43,619 nt of DNA, taken from assembly GCA_012744275.1 (NCBI GenBank), contig JAAYIE010000122.1:1-43619 (forward strand), written 5' to 3'. Under the pieces are notes generated by a model that saw only the letters and a list, made by a program, of their open reading frames with translations, did no database searches and had not been told where the DNA came from. Source of the DNA: Desulfobulbaceae bacterium (GTDB lineage: Bacteria > Desulfobacterota > Desulfobulbia > Desulfobulbales > Desulfobulbaceae). The position numbers and the translations under genes are program-made. This document shows positions 34,060 through 42,549 of this stretch, piece by piece. How positions within the stretch are numbered: the stretch's first letter is position 1; each line of letters starts with the position of its first letter.

Positions 34060-35025
34060 ATGGTGACTCCACACTGGCTCAGGTATTGTCCCGGGGCTGA
34101 TGAGGAACGGCTGCGCACGCTTCTAGCTGCCAAGGCAGCCTGGTTTGGCCAGGATAAAAAAGGTTTTCTCCGCTACCGCCAGCCTGCAGCAGCCGTGGCC
34201 CACCTCAGGGCCACAAGCTGTGATTTCAGCGGCGATGTGGTGCGCATCGGCAGTGCCGTCGATATAAGTCCTGTGGAGCGAGCACTGCTACAGCAAAGCC
34301 TGCAGGCTTTCATGCCCTGGCGCAAGGGGCCTTTTTCCGTATTCGGGGTTGAGATTGACGCCGAGTGGCGCAGTGAGCGCAAGTGGAATCGTTTGTTACC
34401 GGAATTACCGGATTTGCGCGGTGCGGTGGTGGCCGATATCGGCAGCAACAATGGTTACTATATGTTCCGGATGGCAGCCCACCGTCCTGCCCTTGTGCTT
34501 GGTTTCGAGCCCTTTGTTCAGCACTATGCTGCCTTTCGGCTGTTAAATGGCTTCGCCGGGCAGGAGCGCTTGTGTACGGAACTGCTGGGCATAGAAGATC
34601 TCGGCCTTTTTAATGCGAGCTTTGATGTCATTTTCTGCATGGGCGTGCTCTACCATCGGCCCTCGCCCCTGGAAGCGCTTAAAGACCTGCTCACTGCACT
34701 CAAGCCGGGCGGTGTTCTGCTGCTGGAATCCCAGGCGATTCCTGGTGAAGAATCTATTGCCCTTTTTCCAAAGAAGACCTATGCGAAGGTGCCAGGCACC
34801 TGGTTTGTGCCCACAGCCTTGTGTCTTAAAAACTGGCTTGAACGCTCCGGGTTTCAACAAGTGCGGCTCTTTTGCAGGCACCCCATGAGCAGCGAGGAGC
34901 AGCGCCGTACCGAATGGATGTGCTTTGAATCGTACCAAGATTTCATTGACAAGCATAACCCGTCGCGTACTATAGAAGGGTATCCTGCACCATGGCGGGT
35001 TTTTTTCAAGGCGATTAAACTGTAA
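34060..35025 (+). CDS. cmoB: tRNA U34 carboxymethyltransferase CmoB
   Basis: Transfers the carboxymethyl group from carboxy-SAM to 5-hydroxyuridine at tRNA position 34. The 321 residues match E. coli CmoB. Motifs: PWRKGPFSVFGVEIDAEWRS with SERKWNRL, ADIGSNNGYYMFRMAAHRP (SAM motif), FCMGVLYHRPSPLEALKDLL, and WFVPTALCLKNWLERSGF. It forms a coupled pair with cmoA. The small hairpin gcgcca/tggcgc (35034-35050) just after the stop has its T run in the loop and is at best a weak terminator. Confidence 0.94.
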   Translation: MVTPHWLRYCPGADEERLRTLLAAKAAWFGQDKKGFLRYRQPAAAVAHLRATSCDFSGDVVRIGSAVDISPVERALLQQSLQAFMPWRKGPFSVFGVEIDAEWRSERKWNRLLPELPDLRGAVVADIGSNNGYYMFRMAAHRPALVLGFEPFVQHYAAFRLLNGFAGQERLCTELLGIEDLGLFNASFDVIFCMGVLYHRPSPLEALKDLLTALKPGGVLLLESQAIPGEESIALFPKKTYAKVPGTWFVPTALCLKNWLERSGFQQVRLFCRHPMSSEEQRRTEWMCFESYQDFIDKHNPSRTIEGYPAPWRVFFKAIKL

Positions 35026-35082
35026 TGTAGCCAGCGCCATTTTTTGGCGCCTTAATTGTACACCCTAACCGAAAGTACCTGT

Positions 35083-35634
35083 ATGCAAGCAAAAGATTGC
35101 ACTCTCTATCACGGCGGCCTCAAGGGCGCGGAAACGGTTTTTGGCGAATATGCCGAGCAGTACGGAGTACACGAGGTAGTGTACACCTTTGAAGGACATA
35201 AATTGGAGCGCGACCGCAACACTGTGCTGTTAAGTGAAAGTGAGCTGCAACGCGGCGATATCAGCATGGAATTGGCTTCCAGGATGATGAAGCGCACCTA
35301 CTACGAGACAGAGAAAATCCGTCGGGTTCTGCAAACTATTTTCCACATTGTCAATAAGGGACATCAGGTCTTTGTGATTGGTGTTATCCTTGATGATGAT
35401 TCGGTCAAGGGTGGCACTGGTTGGGCTGTAGAACTGGCCAAACTCTTTAATCGGCCCCTGCACGTATATGACCAGAACAAAAAAAACTGGTTCACCTGGA
35501 AAGACGGTTCCTGGCAGGAAGATACGCCAGCCATTCACTATTCCACTTTTGTCGGTTCGGGCACCCGCTACCTGAGTGATGATGGCATTGCCGCCATTGC
35601 CAAATTGTTTGCCGACAGCTTCAAGCAGTCCTGA
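35083..35634 (+). CDS. SLOG-like Rossmann-fold protein, function unknown
   Basis: A 183-residue cytoplasmic protein. The start at 35083 (MQAKDCTLYHGGLKGAETVF) is preferred over an earlier TTG at 35056. HGGLKGAETVFGEYAEQYGV, YTFEGHK and later VFVIGVILDDDSVKGGTGWA followed by VELAKLFNRPLHVYDQ resemble the nucleotide-binding glycine-rich patterns of SLOG-superfamily (DprA/LOG-like) proteins; KNWFTWKDGSW is a conserved-looking tail. No catalytic assignment is possible. It follows cmoB by 57 bp on the same strand, so it may be part of the ilvD-cmoAB operon or have its own regulation. Confidence 0.7.
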   Translation: MQAKDCTLYHGGLKGAETVFGEYAEQYGVHEVVYTFEGHKLERDRNTVLLSESELQRGDISMELASRMMKRTYYETEKIRRVLQTIFHIVNKGHQVFVIGVILDDDSVKGGTGWAVELAKLFNRPLHVYDQNKKNWFTWKDGSWQEDTPAIHYSTFVGSGTRYLSDDGIAAIAKLFADSFKQS

Positions 35635-36210
35635 TTTCAGCTCCAGACCAAAAAGCTATATAAAATGTAAAGGGAACAATTGAGCAGGCGTACCTTAATG
35701 TGTACGTCTGCTCAATTGCTGCCCTCCTAGACCGATAGCGTTTTGATCAGGAATTGGAATAACCCTCCCCTTACACATGCAGCTATCTTTTCAGCGGCGA
35801 CTATTGTCCGCACGTGGAAGCTGTGTTATGCAGATTTTTTTAGGCGGGCATTGAGACTGGTGCATTACTGATTTTTTTGCAGCCGGCGCTGTTTTTATCG
35901 GTCAATTCCTTGCAAACCGGATTGGTAGCAGGTATAACATTCGATCATTGCAGTTTGGCCTGATAGTATTGGCTGCAATCCTGCATTGTACCTGCTGGGC
36001 AAGCAATGCAATGACGCTGTGTTGACATGGCCGGATGAGCAATGCTTCCTCCCTTGCACTACCGTGCCCGCTTGAAAACATTGCTTTGTGCTGGAGCGTC
36101 GGGACAGCGACAAAAGGGCCTGCATGCACCACCAGAATGAAAGAGCGAATCTGTTTTGTTGCAATTTTTGCGCAGCAGCTTCGTCTGATCCTCTGAACCA
36201 AAAAATACAC
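35635..36210. other. Long non-coding gap before the M23 peptidase gene
   Basis: This 576-bp stretch has no convincing gene; ORFs here are short, out of frame with the neighbours and without motifs. It contains the long hairpin at 35671-35724, a second inverted repeat (TGCATTG 35982-35988 with CAATGCA 36004-36010) and a lone TTGACA near 36023 that could be a -35 box for the M23 gene. Confidence 0.5.
35671..35724. repeat. Long near-perfect hairpin
   Basis: Arms 35677-35693 (caattgagcaggcgtac) and 35702-35718 (gtacgtctgctcaattg) pair at 16 of 17 positions, the exception being a possible G-U in RNA, with an 8-base loop. An outer AGGG/CCCT extends the stem. No T run follows on either strand, so a simple intrinsic terminator is unlikely. 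It could be a processing site, an mRNA 3' end protector for the upstream gene, or a palindromic mobile relic. Confidence 0.55.
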
Positions 36211-37236
36211 ATGCCTACTCTACCTGCCTCAAATACCACTAACACCCTTAAAATATACTTCTTTTGCGCCCTGGCCACTGGCTTACTGCTGCTGCCCGCC
36301 GCCACATCCCTCCATGCGGCAACCAAGTTGAGTGGTGGGGTAAAAAAGGCTCCGAAACATACGATTACCCGTCAGGTCAGTAAAAAAAGCGTTGCACTGC
36401 AGCCCGTCAAAAAAGGCCAGACAGTACGCTTGCAGGCTGATTCCAAGGAGCAGGTGGCCAGCCACAAAGTGAAGCCAGCGCAAAAGCAGGTAAAAGGGCG
36501 CAAGCAGCCGAGCAAGCCAGTTCAGGTAGCCAAAAAATCGCGTTCTCCAAAAGGGGCGCGGACGGCGCAGGTGCGTAGCGCGAAATCCAGTCGCACTGTA
36601 GCAAGTGCTTCTGCACAACCGGCGACGGGGGCTCCCTTTCTTAAGAAGAAAGCTACCTTGGACGAACAAACCCGTTTAGCAAACACTTTGCAGGATCAAC
36701 TCGGTGTTGAGGTGCTGGTGCAGGAAGACCGCGCCCATAGCGGCGGTTTGTTTATAGCTCCTCCTAACACAGAATCAGGTGCAGATAATGCAGACAAGGC
36801 CTTGGACTTGCTAGCTAACCTGCCCTTGGGCATGCCGATAGCGAACGTTTCGATCAGCTCTGCGTTTGGAGGCCGCCAAGACCCAATTAATGGCCGCCGG
36901 GCCTTCCATGAAGGCGTTGATTTCAGGGCAAAGACCGGGGAGAAGGTATTTGCTACCGGCAAGGGCCGGGTAGTGAGTTCAGGTTATTCCCCGGATTATG
37001 GTGAAAATATTATTATTTCGCACGGTAAGGGTTATGAGAGTATGTTCGCCCATTTGAACAAGCGTTTGGTGCAAGTCGGTGATAGTATAACTCCTGGGGA
37101 CCTTGTTGGTTTGGTGGGCAATTCTGGCAGAAGCACAGGCTCACACCTGCATTATGAAATTCGCTATATGGGTGCTCCCATCAATCCCATGGATTATATG
37201 CGGGCAACACAGCAGGCAAGGTTGCAGAAAAAATAA
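36211..37236 (+). CDS. M23-family peptidoglycan peptidase (LytM domain)
   Basis: Periplasmic zinc metallopeptidase or activator of murein hydrolases. The start at 36211 (MPTLPASNTT) gives a signal peptide with hydrophobic core FFCALATGLLLLPA and cleavage near SLHAA (36). A very basic, Lys/Gln/Ser-rich linker (40-145) follows. The M23 domain (about 210-330) has SSAFGGRQDP, FHEGVDF (H233 and D237), FAHLN (H281) and GSHLHYEIRY (H312, H314), all ligands and the catalytic pair, so an active enzyme is likely. Earlier ORF starts at 36088 would add cysteine-rich sequence before the signal and are rejected. A strong terminator follows. Confidence 0.88.
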   Translation: MPTLPASNTTNTLKIYFFCALATGLLLLPAATSLHAATKLSGGVKKAPKHTITRQVSKKSVALQPVKKGQTVRLQADSKEQVASHKVKPAQKQVKGRKQPSKPVQVAKKSRSPKGARTAQVRSAKSSRTVASASAQPATGAPFLKKKATLDEQTRLANTLQDQLGVEVLVQEDRAHSGGLFIAPPNTESGADNADKALDLLANLPLGMPIANVSISSAFGGRQDPINGRRAFHEGVDFRAKTGEKVFATGKGRVVSSGYSPDYGENIIISHGKGYESMFAHLNKRLVQVGDSITPGDLVGLVGNSGRSTGSHLHYEIRYMGAPINPMDYMRATQQARLQKK

Positions 37237-37302
37237 CCGTATCTCTTACTTGCAAGCATCACCTTTTCAGCCTGTGCGTGCAAGTATTACAGTGCACAGA
37301 TC

Positions 37303-37337
37303 AAGCCTTTTCCTCGTTATGATGAAAAGGCTTTTTT
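37303..37337 (+). terminator. Rho-independent terminator after the M23 gene
   Basis: Ten-base arms aagccttttc (37303-37312) and gaaaaggctt (37324-37333) are followed by TTTT (six T in a row counting the arm end). It lies between the converging M23 and mnmE genes. Confidence 0.85.
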
Positions 37338-37405
37338 ATGTCTTTAAACCGATTCAGCGACGGTTCTCGGTGCCGGCACTGGTCGCACTTTGATAAGAAT
37401 CAGAG

Positions 37406-38809
37406 TTACTTGCCGATGCAGAAACGGCTGAAAACTGCGTCAAGCACCTCATCGGAGGCGGCGTGACCACCTATTTCTCCAATACTCTCCAATACGGTCT
37501 GCACATCCACGCTGAGCAGATCCAGTGGTGCGCCTGCAGCAAGTGTGTCCAGGCAGGCAGTGCAGGCAGCCTCGGCTTGGATTAAAAGGCTGCGGTGCCT
37601 CCTGTTGGGCGCAAAACGAGCTGTTTCAACGAGGGAACTCTTCCCAGGAGTTATGGCACGCAGGATTGCTTTGTGCAATTCTTCCATCCCATCGCCGTTG
37701 CGTGCAGATATGCTCACAACCGGCTCTTGGATTTTGCCCAGAAGTGTCCGCAGATGCTGTTCCTGCTCTGCTGTAATCAAATCCCGTTTGTTGAGCACCA
37801 GCAGTCGGCGTTTGTGGGCAAGGCTTGTGTACAACTGTCGATCTGCCTCGGTGAAACCAGTCTGGGCGTCAACAAGGAACAGTACGCAATCAGCTGTGTC
37901 GATCATCCTGTGGGCCCGGTCCACACCAAGCGCCTCCACCTGGTCGGCATGATCAGTGCGAATCCCGGCCGTGTCGATTACCTGCAGTGGAATGCCGTGC
38001 AAGGTCATACCTTCTTCAATGGTATCCCGGGTGGTGCCGGGAACAGGGGTAACCAGGGCCCGATCCTCACGCAGCAGCGCATTCAAGAGGCTGGACTTGC
38101 CCGCATTAGGCTGTCCGGCTATCACCAGCCGCGCCCCTTCTCGGAAGATACGTCCATGGTCGGCATTGCTAATCAGCATCTTAATCGGTGCCATCACACG
38201 TTCCTGCAGGATATGAGCAGCCTCATGTCGATCAAAGATGTCTGCATCCTCTTCCGGGAAGTCTATGGCCACCTCAAGTCGCGCCATCAGCTCGATGAGA
38301 GCGGCGCGAATGGCATCGATTTTCCTTGCCAGCGCTCCCTGCAGCTGGGCCGCGGCTAAACCAGCACCGGTTGCGCTGCGGGCTTCCAAAAGGTCAATGA
38401 CTGCCTCGGCTTGGGAGAGATCGATGCGTCCTGAGAGAAAGGCGCGTTTGGTGAATTCCCCGGGCTCCGCAGGACGCGCACCCAAGGTAAAAAGGTGCTC
38501 CAGCAGCTCCTGCAGGACAAGAGGGGAGGCGTGACACTGAAATTCTACCACATCCTCACGGGTATAGGTGTGAGGGGCACGCATGTATACCGCGAGGACC
38601 TCATCCAGCAGAATGCCGCTTCTGGCGTGGATACTGCCATAGTAGAGGCGATGGCTGGTAAAGGAGGAACGGGGATGTAGCGGTACAAACAGTTGCTTAA
38701 AAAGGGGTAGGGCCTCGGTGCCGGAAACCCGAACGATACCCACCCCGCCTGCACCGGGTGGGGTGGCGATAGCGGCTATGGTGTCAGTCGTTGCTCTGAC
38801 GCTCATCAT
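37406..38809 (-). CDS. mnmE: tRNA modification GTPase MnmE (TrmE)
   Basis: With MnmG, modifies the wobble uridine of certain tRNAs (cmnm5U). The 467 residues start near TDTIAAIATPPGAGGVGIVR, the formyl-THF-binding domain. The G domain has P-loop AGQPNAGKSSLLNAL, VPGTTRDT, DTAGI and NKRD. The C-terminal FCIGK motif, carrying the catalytic cysteine, is intact. Its start overlaps the end of jag by 26 bp. Partner mnmG begins at 43516 on the other strand, so the pair is split around the rpmH cluster. Confidence 0.97.
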   Translation of the reverse strand: MMSVRATTDTIAAIATPPGAGGVGIVRVSGTEALPLFKQLFVPLHPRSSFTSHRLYYGSIHARSGILLDEVLAVYMRAPHTYTREDVVEFQCHASPLVLQELLEHLFTLGARPAEPGEFTKRAFLSGRIDLSQAEAVIDLLEARSATGAGLAAAQLQGALARKIDAIRAALIELMARLEVAIDFPEEDADIFDRHEAAHILQERVMAPIKMLISNADHGRIFREGARLVIAGQPNAGKSSLLNALLREDRALVTPVPGTTRDTIEEGMTLHGIPLQVIDTAGIRTDHADQVEALGVDRAHRMIDTADCVLFLVDAQTGFTEADRQLYTSLAHKRRLLVLNKRDLITAEQEQHLRTLLGKIQEPVVSISARNGDGMEELHKAILRAITPGKSSLVETARFAPNRRHRSLLIQAEAACTACLDTLAAGAPLDLLSVDVQTVLESIGEIGGHAASDEVLDAVFSRFCIGK

Positions 38810-39776
38810 TGCTGCTTTGGGCTTTTGCAGGTGCAGATCTACCTTCTTTGCCCGGTTTGTAGATCAGAATCTTTTTAAAAAGGCCTGAGCCAACCGAGCG
38901 GCTCCTTATCTCTTCATCCTGCTGCAGTAGTAAATGAACCGCACGTCGTTCGGACGGATTCAGACCACTGATGGTTCTGGTCTTGCCGCTCTGTCGCACC
39001 TGTTCGGCGATGTCACTGGCCTGTTGTTTCAGACGCTCAAGCCGTTGCTCCCTATATCCGGCCGCGTCCAAACTTAAGGTAGCCCTTTCCGGCAGATGTG
39101 GGCCGATCATTTTGCGTAGGAGATACTGGAGGCTGTCGAGGATTTTTCCGTCCTGACCAGCCAGATACTCCTCGTGCTCACCACTGATGCTGCAGAGGAT
39201 AGTGCTGTCTGCGTATTCAACCCGTACGACCGAGGGCAGGCCCATAAGGGCGAGCAACCGACTCAACTTTTCTTCGATAAGTACGAGATTTTCAGTGGTT
39301 GGTGTCGAACTTTCCAGTTTTTCTTCTGCCTGCGCAACTATCGGGCCAGCTCCACTGCCAACGCTGGATGCTCCAAGCACCCCGCTGCCATTTGCAGGCC
39401 CTGGAGCAGGAGCAGTGACGGATTCTGTGTCACTTGTTGTACCATTTCCAGCAGCTGATTGTTTGCTGGTTCTTTGGTGGCGTTCCCTGCTACTCTGGCG
39501 TTTGGCTCGGGGCCGCTTTGACTGGGTTGATTGTTCGGCTGCTGTGGCGCTGCCTTTGCTCTCTCCCTGGCCTTTGGGGCTGCTATTGGTCTGGGCTGCG
39601 CTTGGTTTTACCTGTACTCGGATATGCGCCTTTTTTTTACACAGGCCAAAGATGCCGGTCGACCCGGTCTCGAGCACGGCGATATCAAGCTGCTCACGAG
39701 GGAGGCCCAGTTCCTTGCAGGCCTGTTCGATTACTTCGGCTATTTCTGTTCCATAAAAGTCTTTTCCTTTGGCCAT
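38784..39776 (-). CDS. jag: Jag (SpoIIIJ-associated) RNA-binding protein
   Basis: A 330-residue protein of the Jag/EloR family. The Jag-N domain (1-50: KDFYGTEIAEVIEQACKELG ... GIFGLCKKKAHI), a long low-complexity Ser/Gly/Thr linker (about 55-155), a KH domain (about 175-250, with YLAGQDGKILDSLQYLLRKM) and an R3H domain (SGLNPSERRAVHLLLQQDEE) appear in order. Family members bind RNA and affect cell-wall elongation or membrane protein assembly. It lies between yidC and mnmE, the conserved order. The linker is longer than usual. Confidence 0.92.
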   Translation of the reverse strand: MAKGKDFYGTEIAEVIEQACKELGLPREQLDIAVLETGSTGIFGLCKKKAHIRVQVKPSAAQTNSSPKGQGESKGSATAAEQSTQSKRPRAKRQSSRERHQRTSKQSAAGNGTTSDTESVTAPAPGPANGSGVLGASSVGSGAGPIVAQAEEKLESSTPTTENLVLIEEKLSRLLALMGLPSVVRVEYADSTILCSISGEHEEYLAGQDGKILDSLQYLLRKMIGPHLPERATLSLDAAGYREQRLERLKQQASDIAEQVRQSGKTRTISGLNPSERRAVHLLLQQDEEIRSRSVGSGLFKKILIYKPGKEGRSAPAKAQSSNDERQSND

Positions 39777-39805
39777 AATGAATACGATCCTCTAATGCGA
39801 ACCAA

Positions 39806-41458
39806 TCAGGCCTTGCTGGAGCTGCGGTTGATCAGATACTGCTGCAGCATGGAGAGCAGGTTGTTGATAAACCAGTACAGTACAAGGCCCGAGGCAAAAT
39901 TAAGAAACATGAAAGTGAAAATAATGGGCAAAAATTGCATGATGCGCGCCTGCATCGGGTCTGCGGCAGTGGGTGTCATTTTCTGTTGCAGATACATTGA
40001 TCCGCCCATGAGCAGGGTCAGGACCGGCAAACCATGCAGGTAGGGAATGTCGAAACCGATCCAGAGCCGGTCTGGCATGGACAGGTCGTTAATCCACAGC
40101 ATAAAGGGGGCGTGCCGCAATTCAATGGCGGCCATCAGCACCTGATACAGGGCAATGAAGAAGGGAATCTGAATCAACATGGGCAGGCATCCGCCCAGGG
40201 GGTTGATCTTGTAGGTTTTGTAGAGACTCATCATCTCCTGGTTCATTTTGGCTGGGTCATCCTTGAATTTTTCACGCAGCTTGGCAATTTTGGGTTGCAG
40301 CTTCTGCATGTTTTTCATGGACTTCATGCCCTTCTGGGTAATGGGCCAGAAGGCCAGCTTGATGACAATGGTCAGCATGATAATGGCGAGACCATAGTTT
40401 CTGGCAAAGCTATGAAAGAAGTTCAGGAGCCAGAGCATGGGCTTGGCGATTAGATCAAGCCAGCCATAATTAACGGCATGCGCCAGATTGTGGCCTACCC
40501 CCTGGAGGATGGTGAGCTTCTTCGGGCCCATGTAGAGGGTATAGCTGTAGTCTTTGCTGCTGTTTGGCTGCAGTGTCTCCAGCCCCTGTGACAGGGTGCT
40601 GCGACTCCCTGAGCCTGATCCCTGAACGGTCAGGGTGAGGGGGGCAGTGCTGTCCGGCATGATGGTGGTGATGAAATAGCTGTCGGTATATCCAGCCCAG
40701 CTGACCGTACCTTGTCGGATAAAGGGCCCCTTGTTCAGTTCCTTGCCCTTGATCTCCTCGCGCTCGTTATTGACAAAGGCAATCGGCCCAGCAAACAGAT
40801 AGGAACTCGGTGGATTGATGTGGGGAAAGGGGGTATTGTTCCAGATCAGGGCAGGGGACACTTGCACCGGTCGGTTGGTGGTGTTTTTCAGTGTGTATTG
40901 TACGGGGATAAGATAGCTGTCACTGGAAAAATGCATGGTGCGCACCACCTGTACTCCTTCAGGCATGGTGGCTGTCATGACCAGTTCGCTCTTGCCTTGT
41001 TGAATCTGCAGCTGGGTTTCGTTGCTTGCCGCGTTGTACAGGGGCAGGCTGGTGGTAGTGCCGTTATCCAGGGAAAAAAGAAGTGACCTTGCAGCTGGAT
41101 TGGCCGCCGGAGCCAGCTCCATTGGGCCCGAATCCACCTTGATGCCGGCACGGTATTGTTTCAGCAAGAAACTCTTGATGGCGCCTCCCTGTTCGGAAAT
41201 CACCGCCGTGTATAGCGGCGTATCCACTGTGATATCTCTGGCATTAGGATCAACCGTTGCTTCAGCCACTGTTGCTGTAGTAGTGGGCGCTCCTGGTGTC
41301 CCCGTTGCTGTTGTTTCTGTTGGGTTCTGGCTTGCCTGCTCTGCCGGTTGAGCAGGCGTTGTCGGCTGTTCAGGTGCGGGCGGCGCAAAATAGTACTGAT
41401 AGCCCAGCAGGATGATAAAGGAGAGCGCTATGGCCAAAAAGGTCCGGTAAAGATCCAT
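39806..41458 (-). CDS. yidC: Membrane protein insertase YidC
   Basis: Inner-membrane insertase/chaperone, 550 residues, Gram-negative type. MDLYRTFLAIALSFIILLGY is the first membrane helix, followed by a Pro/Ala/Thr-rich linker and the large periplasmic P1 domain (about 75-330). The conserved C-terminal core begins NYGLAIIMLTIVIKLAFWPI and contains MLIQIPFFIALYQVLMAAIE and the last helices ITFMFLNFASGLVLYWFINN. It is preceded by yidD and followed by jag in the conserved rpmH cluster. Confidence 0.97.
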   Translation of the reverse strand: MDLYRTFLAIALSFIILLGYQYYFAPPAPEQPTTPAQPAEQASQNPTETTATGTPGAPTTTATVAEATVDPNARDITVDTPLYTAVISEQGGAIKSFLLKQYRAGIKVDSGPMELAPAANPAARSLLFSLDNGTTTSLPLYNAASNETQLQIQQGKSELVMTATMPEGVQVVRTMHFSSDSYLIPVQYTLKNTTNRPVQVSPALIWNNTPFPHINPPSSYLFAGPIAFVNNEREEIKGKELNKGPFIRQGTVSWAGYTDSYFITTIMPDSTAPLTLTVQGSGSGSRSTLSQGLETLQPNSSKDYSYTLYMGPKKLTILQGVGHNLAHAVNYGWLDLIAKPMLWLLNFFHSFARNYGLAIIMLTIVIKLAFWPITQKGMKSMKNMQKLQPKIAKLREKFKDDPAKMNQEMMSLYKTYKINPLGGCLPMLIQIPFFIALYQVLMAAIELRHAPFMLWINDLSMPDRLWIGFDIPYLHGLPVLTLLMGGSMYLQQKMTPTAADPMQARIMQFLPIIFTFMFLNFASGLVLYWFINNLLSMLQQYLINRSSSKA

Positions 41459-41539
41459 GGTTGAACACCTAGGGAGAATGCGGCGCAGTGACTGGCCGGA
41501 AGAGAAGTTCAGTTGCAGTAATAGAAGACTGGTTCGTTT

Positions 41540-41851
41540 TCAGGGTACAGGGTCGTAACCGCCGCGGCAGAAGGGGTTGCAGCGGAACAGCCGCCAGCAG
41601 CTCAAAAGCGAGCCCTTGAAAATGCCATGCCTACCCACTGCCTCAATGGCATATTCGGAGCAGGTTGGGGTGAAGCGGCAGGAGGGCGGCAACAGGGGAG
41701 AAAGAAAGCGTTTGTAAGCGCGCAAAAGGCCGATCAGGACAAGGCGCGGCCATTTCCATGGCGCGCCGAATGAACTGCACCAGCTGCCAGCCTGTCCGGT
41801 TGCGCCGGCATCAGCTGGCGGGAGTGTTGGCGCCGGGGTTGCTGCGTTCAT
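41540..41851 (-). CDS. yidD: Membrane protein insertion efficiency factor YidD
   Basis: Small membrane-associated protein helping YidC. The core [20 protein letters not shown] then [19 protein letters not shown] with [13 protein letters not shown] is the family signature, including the conserved cysteines. At 103 residues it is longer than many homologues because of an Ala/Pro/Thr-rich N-terminal stretch of about 30 residues, so a start nearer the core cannot be excluded. Its ATG overlaps the rnpA stop (ATGA), which supports the longer form. Confidence 0.92.
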   Translation of the reverse strand: MNAATPAPTLPPADAGATGQAGSWCSSFGAPWKWPRLVLIGLLRAYKRFLSPLLPPSCRFTPTCSEYAIEAVGRHGIFKGSLLSCWRLFRCNPFCRGGYDPVP

Positions 41852-42198
41852 GCTGTACCACCCCGCCGCAGGAGCAGGGCAATTTCCTGTTCAAGGGCTG
41901 TGAGGCTGTTCATAGCAAAATCGGGACGTACGGCAACTACAATATCGCTTGCCGGGGGGAATCGTTCCTGATTGAGTCGAAAGGCCTCCCGAAAAAGCCG
42001 TTTTATGCGGTTGCGCCGCACGGCTGTGCCTGCTTTGCGCTGCACGCTGATACCCAGACGGCGTATCTGTGCAGTGCCCGGAGCAATGATAATACTAAAC
42101 CCCATGCCATGCCGCCTTTTTCCTTTTTTGTAGACCTGCTGGAATTCACGGTTCAGACGCAGGCGCATAGGACGAGGAAAGGTGCAGCTGCCAGGCAC
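41848..42198 (-). CDS. rnpA: Ribonuclease P protein component
   Basis: Protein subunit of RNase P, needed for tRNA 5' maturation. The body [20 protein letters not shown], with [20 protein letters not shown] and [11 protein letters not shown], holds the family's RNR signature. I choose GTG at 42198, four bases after the rpmH stop, giving 116 residues, a typical length. A GTG at 42255 would add 19 residues overlapping rpmH, and ATG 42170 would cut into the conserved FPR start. No Shine-Dalgarno is seen, so coupling with rpmH is likely. Confidence 0.9.
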   Translation of the reverse strand: MPGSCTFPRPMRLRLNREFQQVYKKGKRRHGMGFSIIIAPGTAQIRRLGISVQRKAGTAVRRNRIKRLFREAFRLNQERFPPASDIVVAVRPDFAMNSLTALEQEIALLLRRGGTA

Positions 42199-42202
42199 GG
42201 GC

Positions 42203-42340
42203 TTACGATGCCAATTGCTTGCGGCCTTTGGCCCTTCTTCTTTTGATAACAGCACGCCCCGAACGGGTACTCATGCGGACAAGAAAGCCGTGGGTGCGGG
42301 AACGTGAGGTACGGCTGGGCTGAAAAGTTCTTTTACTCAT
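42203..42340 (-). CDS. rpmH: 50S ribosomal protein L34
   Basis: A 45-residue, very basic protein that begins [20 protein letters not shown] and ends [12 protein letters not shown], matching L34 over its whole length. It opens the minus-strand cluster rpmH-rnpA-yidD-yidC-jag-mnmE. The open frame continues upstream to 42925 against the methyltransferase gene, but that part has no L34 similarity. A strong promoter lies at 42484-42513. Confidence 0.96.
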   Translation of the reverse strand: MSKRTFQPSRTSRSRTHGFLVRMSTRSGRAVIKRRRAKGRKQLAS

Positions 42341-42483
42341 AATCGCTATCCTATATGATGCCTGTTGGGTTGAGGGCCGCAAGGCCTGTATGCTGCTCCC
42401 GTGGAAGAGTATCACCCGTAAGGTGGCTGCGCCTGCTAGGAGACGAGCTGGGAGAGCCGGAAAAGCCTTTGGCCAAAAGAAAA

Positions 42484-42513
42484 ATTGTACTCGCTGACAA
42501 GGTTTCCTGTCAA
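42484..42513 (-). promoter_or_regulatory. Strong promoter for the rpmH cluster
   Basis: On the minus strand a perfect -35 TTGACA and a -10 TACAAT are separated by 18 bases, about 145 bp before the rpmH ATG. The -35 region lies close to the start of the divergent methyltransferase gene. I found no DnaA boxes here or before mnmG. Confidence 0.7.
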
Positions 42514-42549
42514 CGTATTTCCCTGTTTTGAGGAAAAGGAGTGAGCTCG

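Noticed and set aside
35034-35050. Terminator after cmoB
   Set aside because: The stem gcgcca/tggcgc has its T run in the loop and none after it, so I do not list it as a feature.
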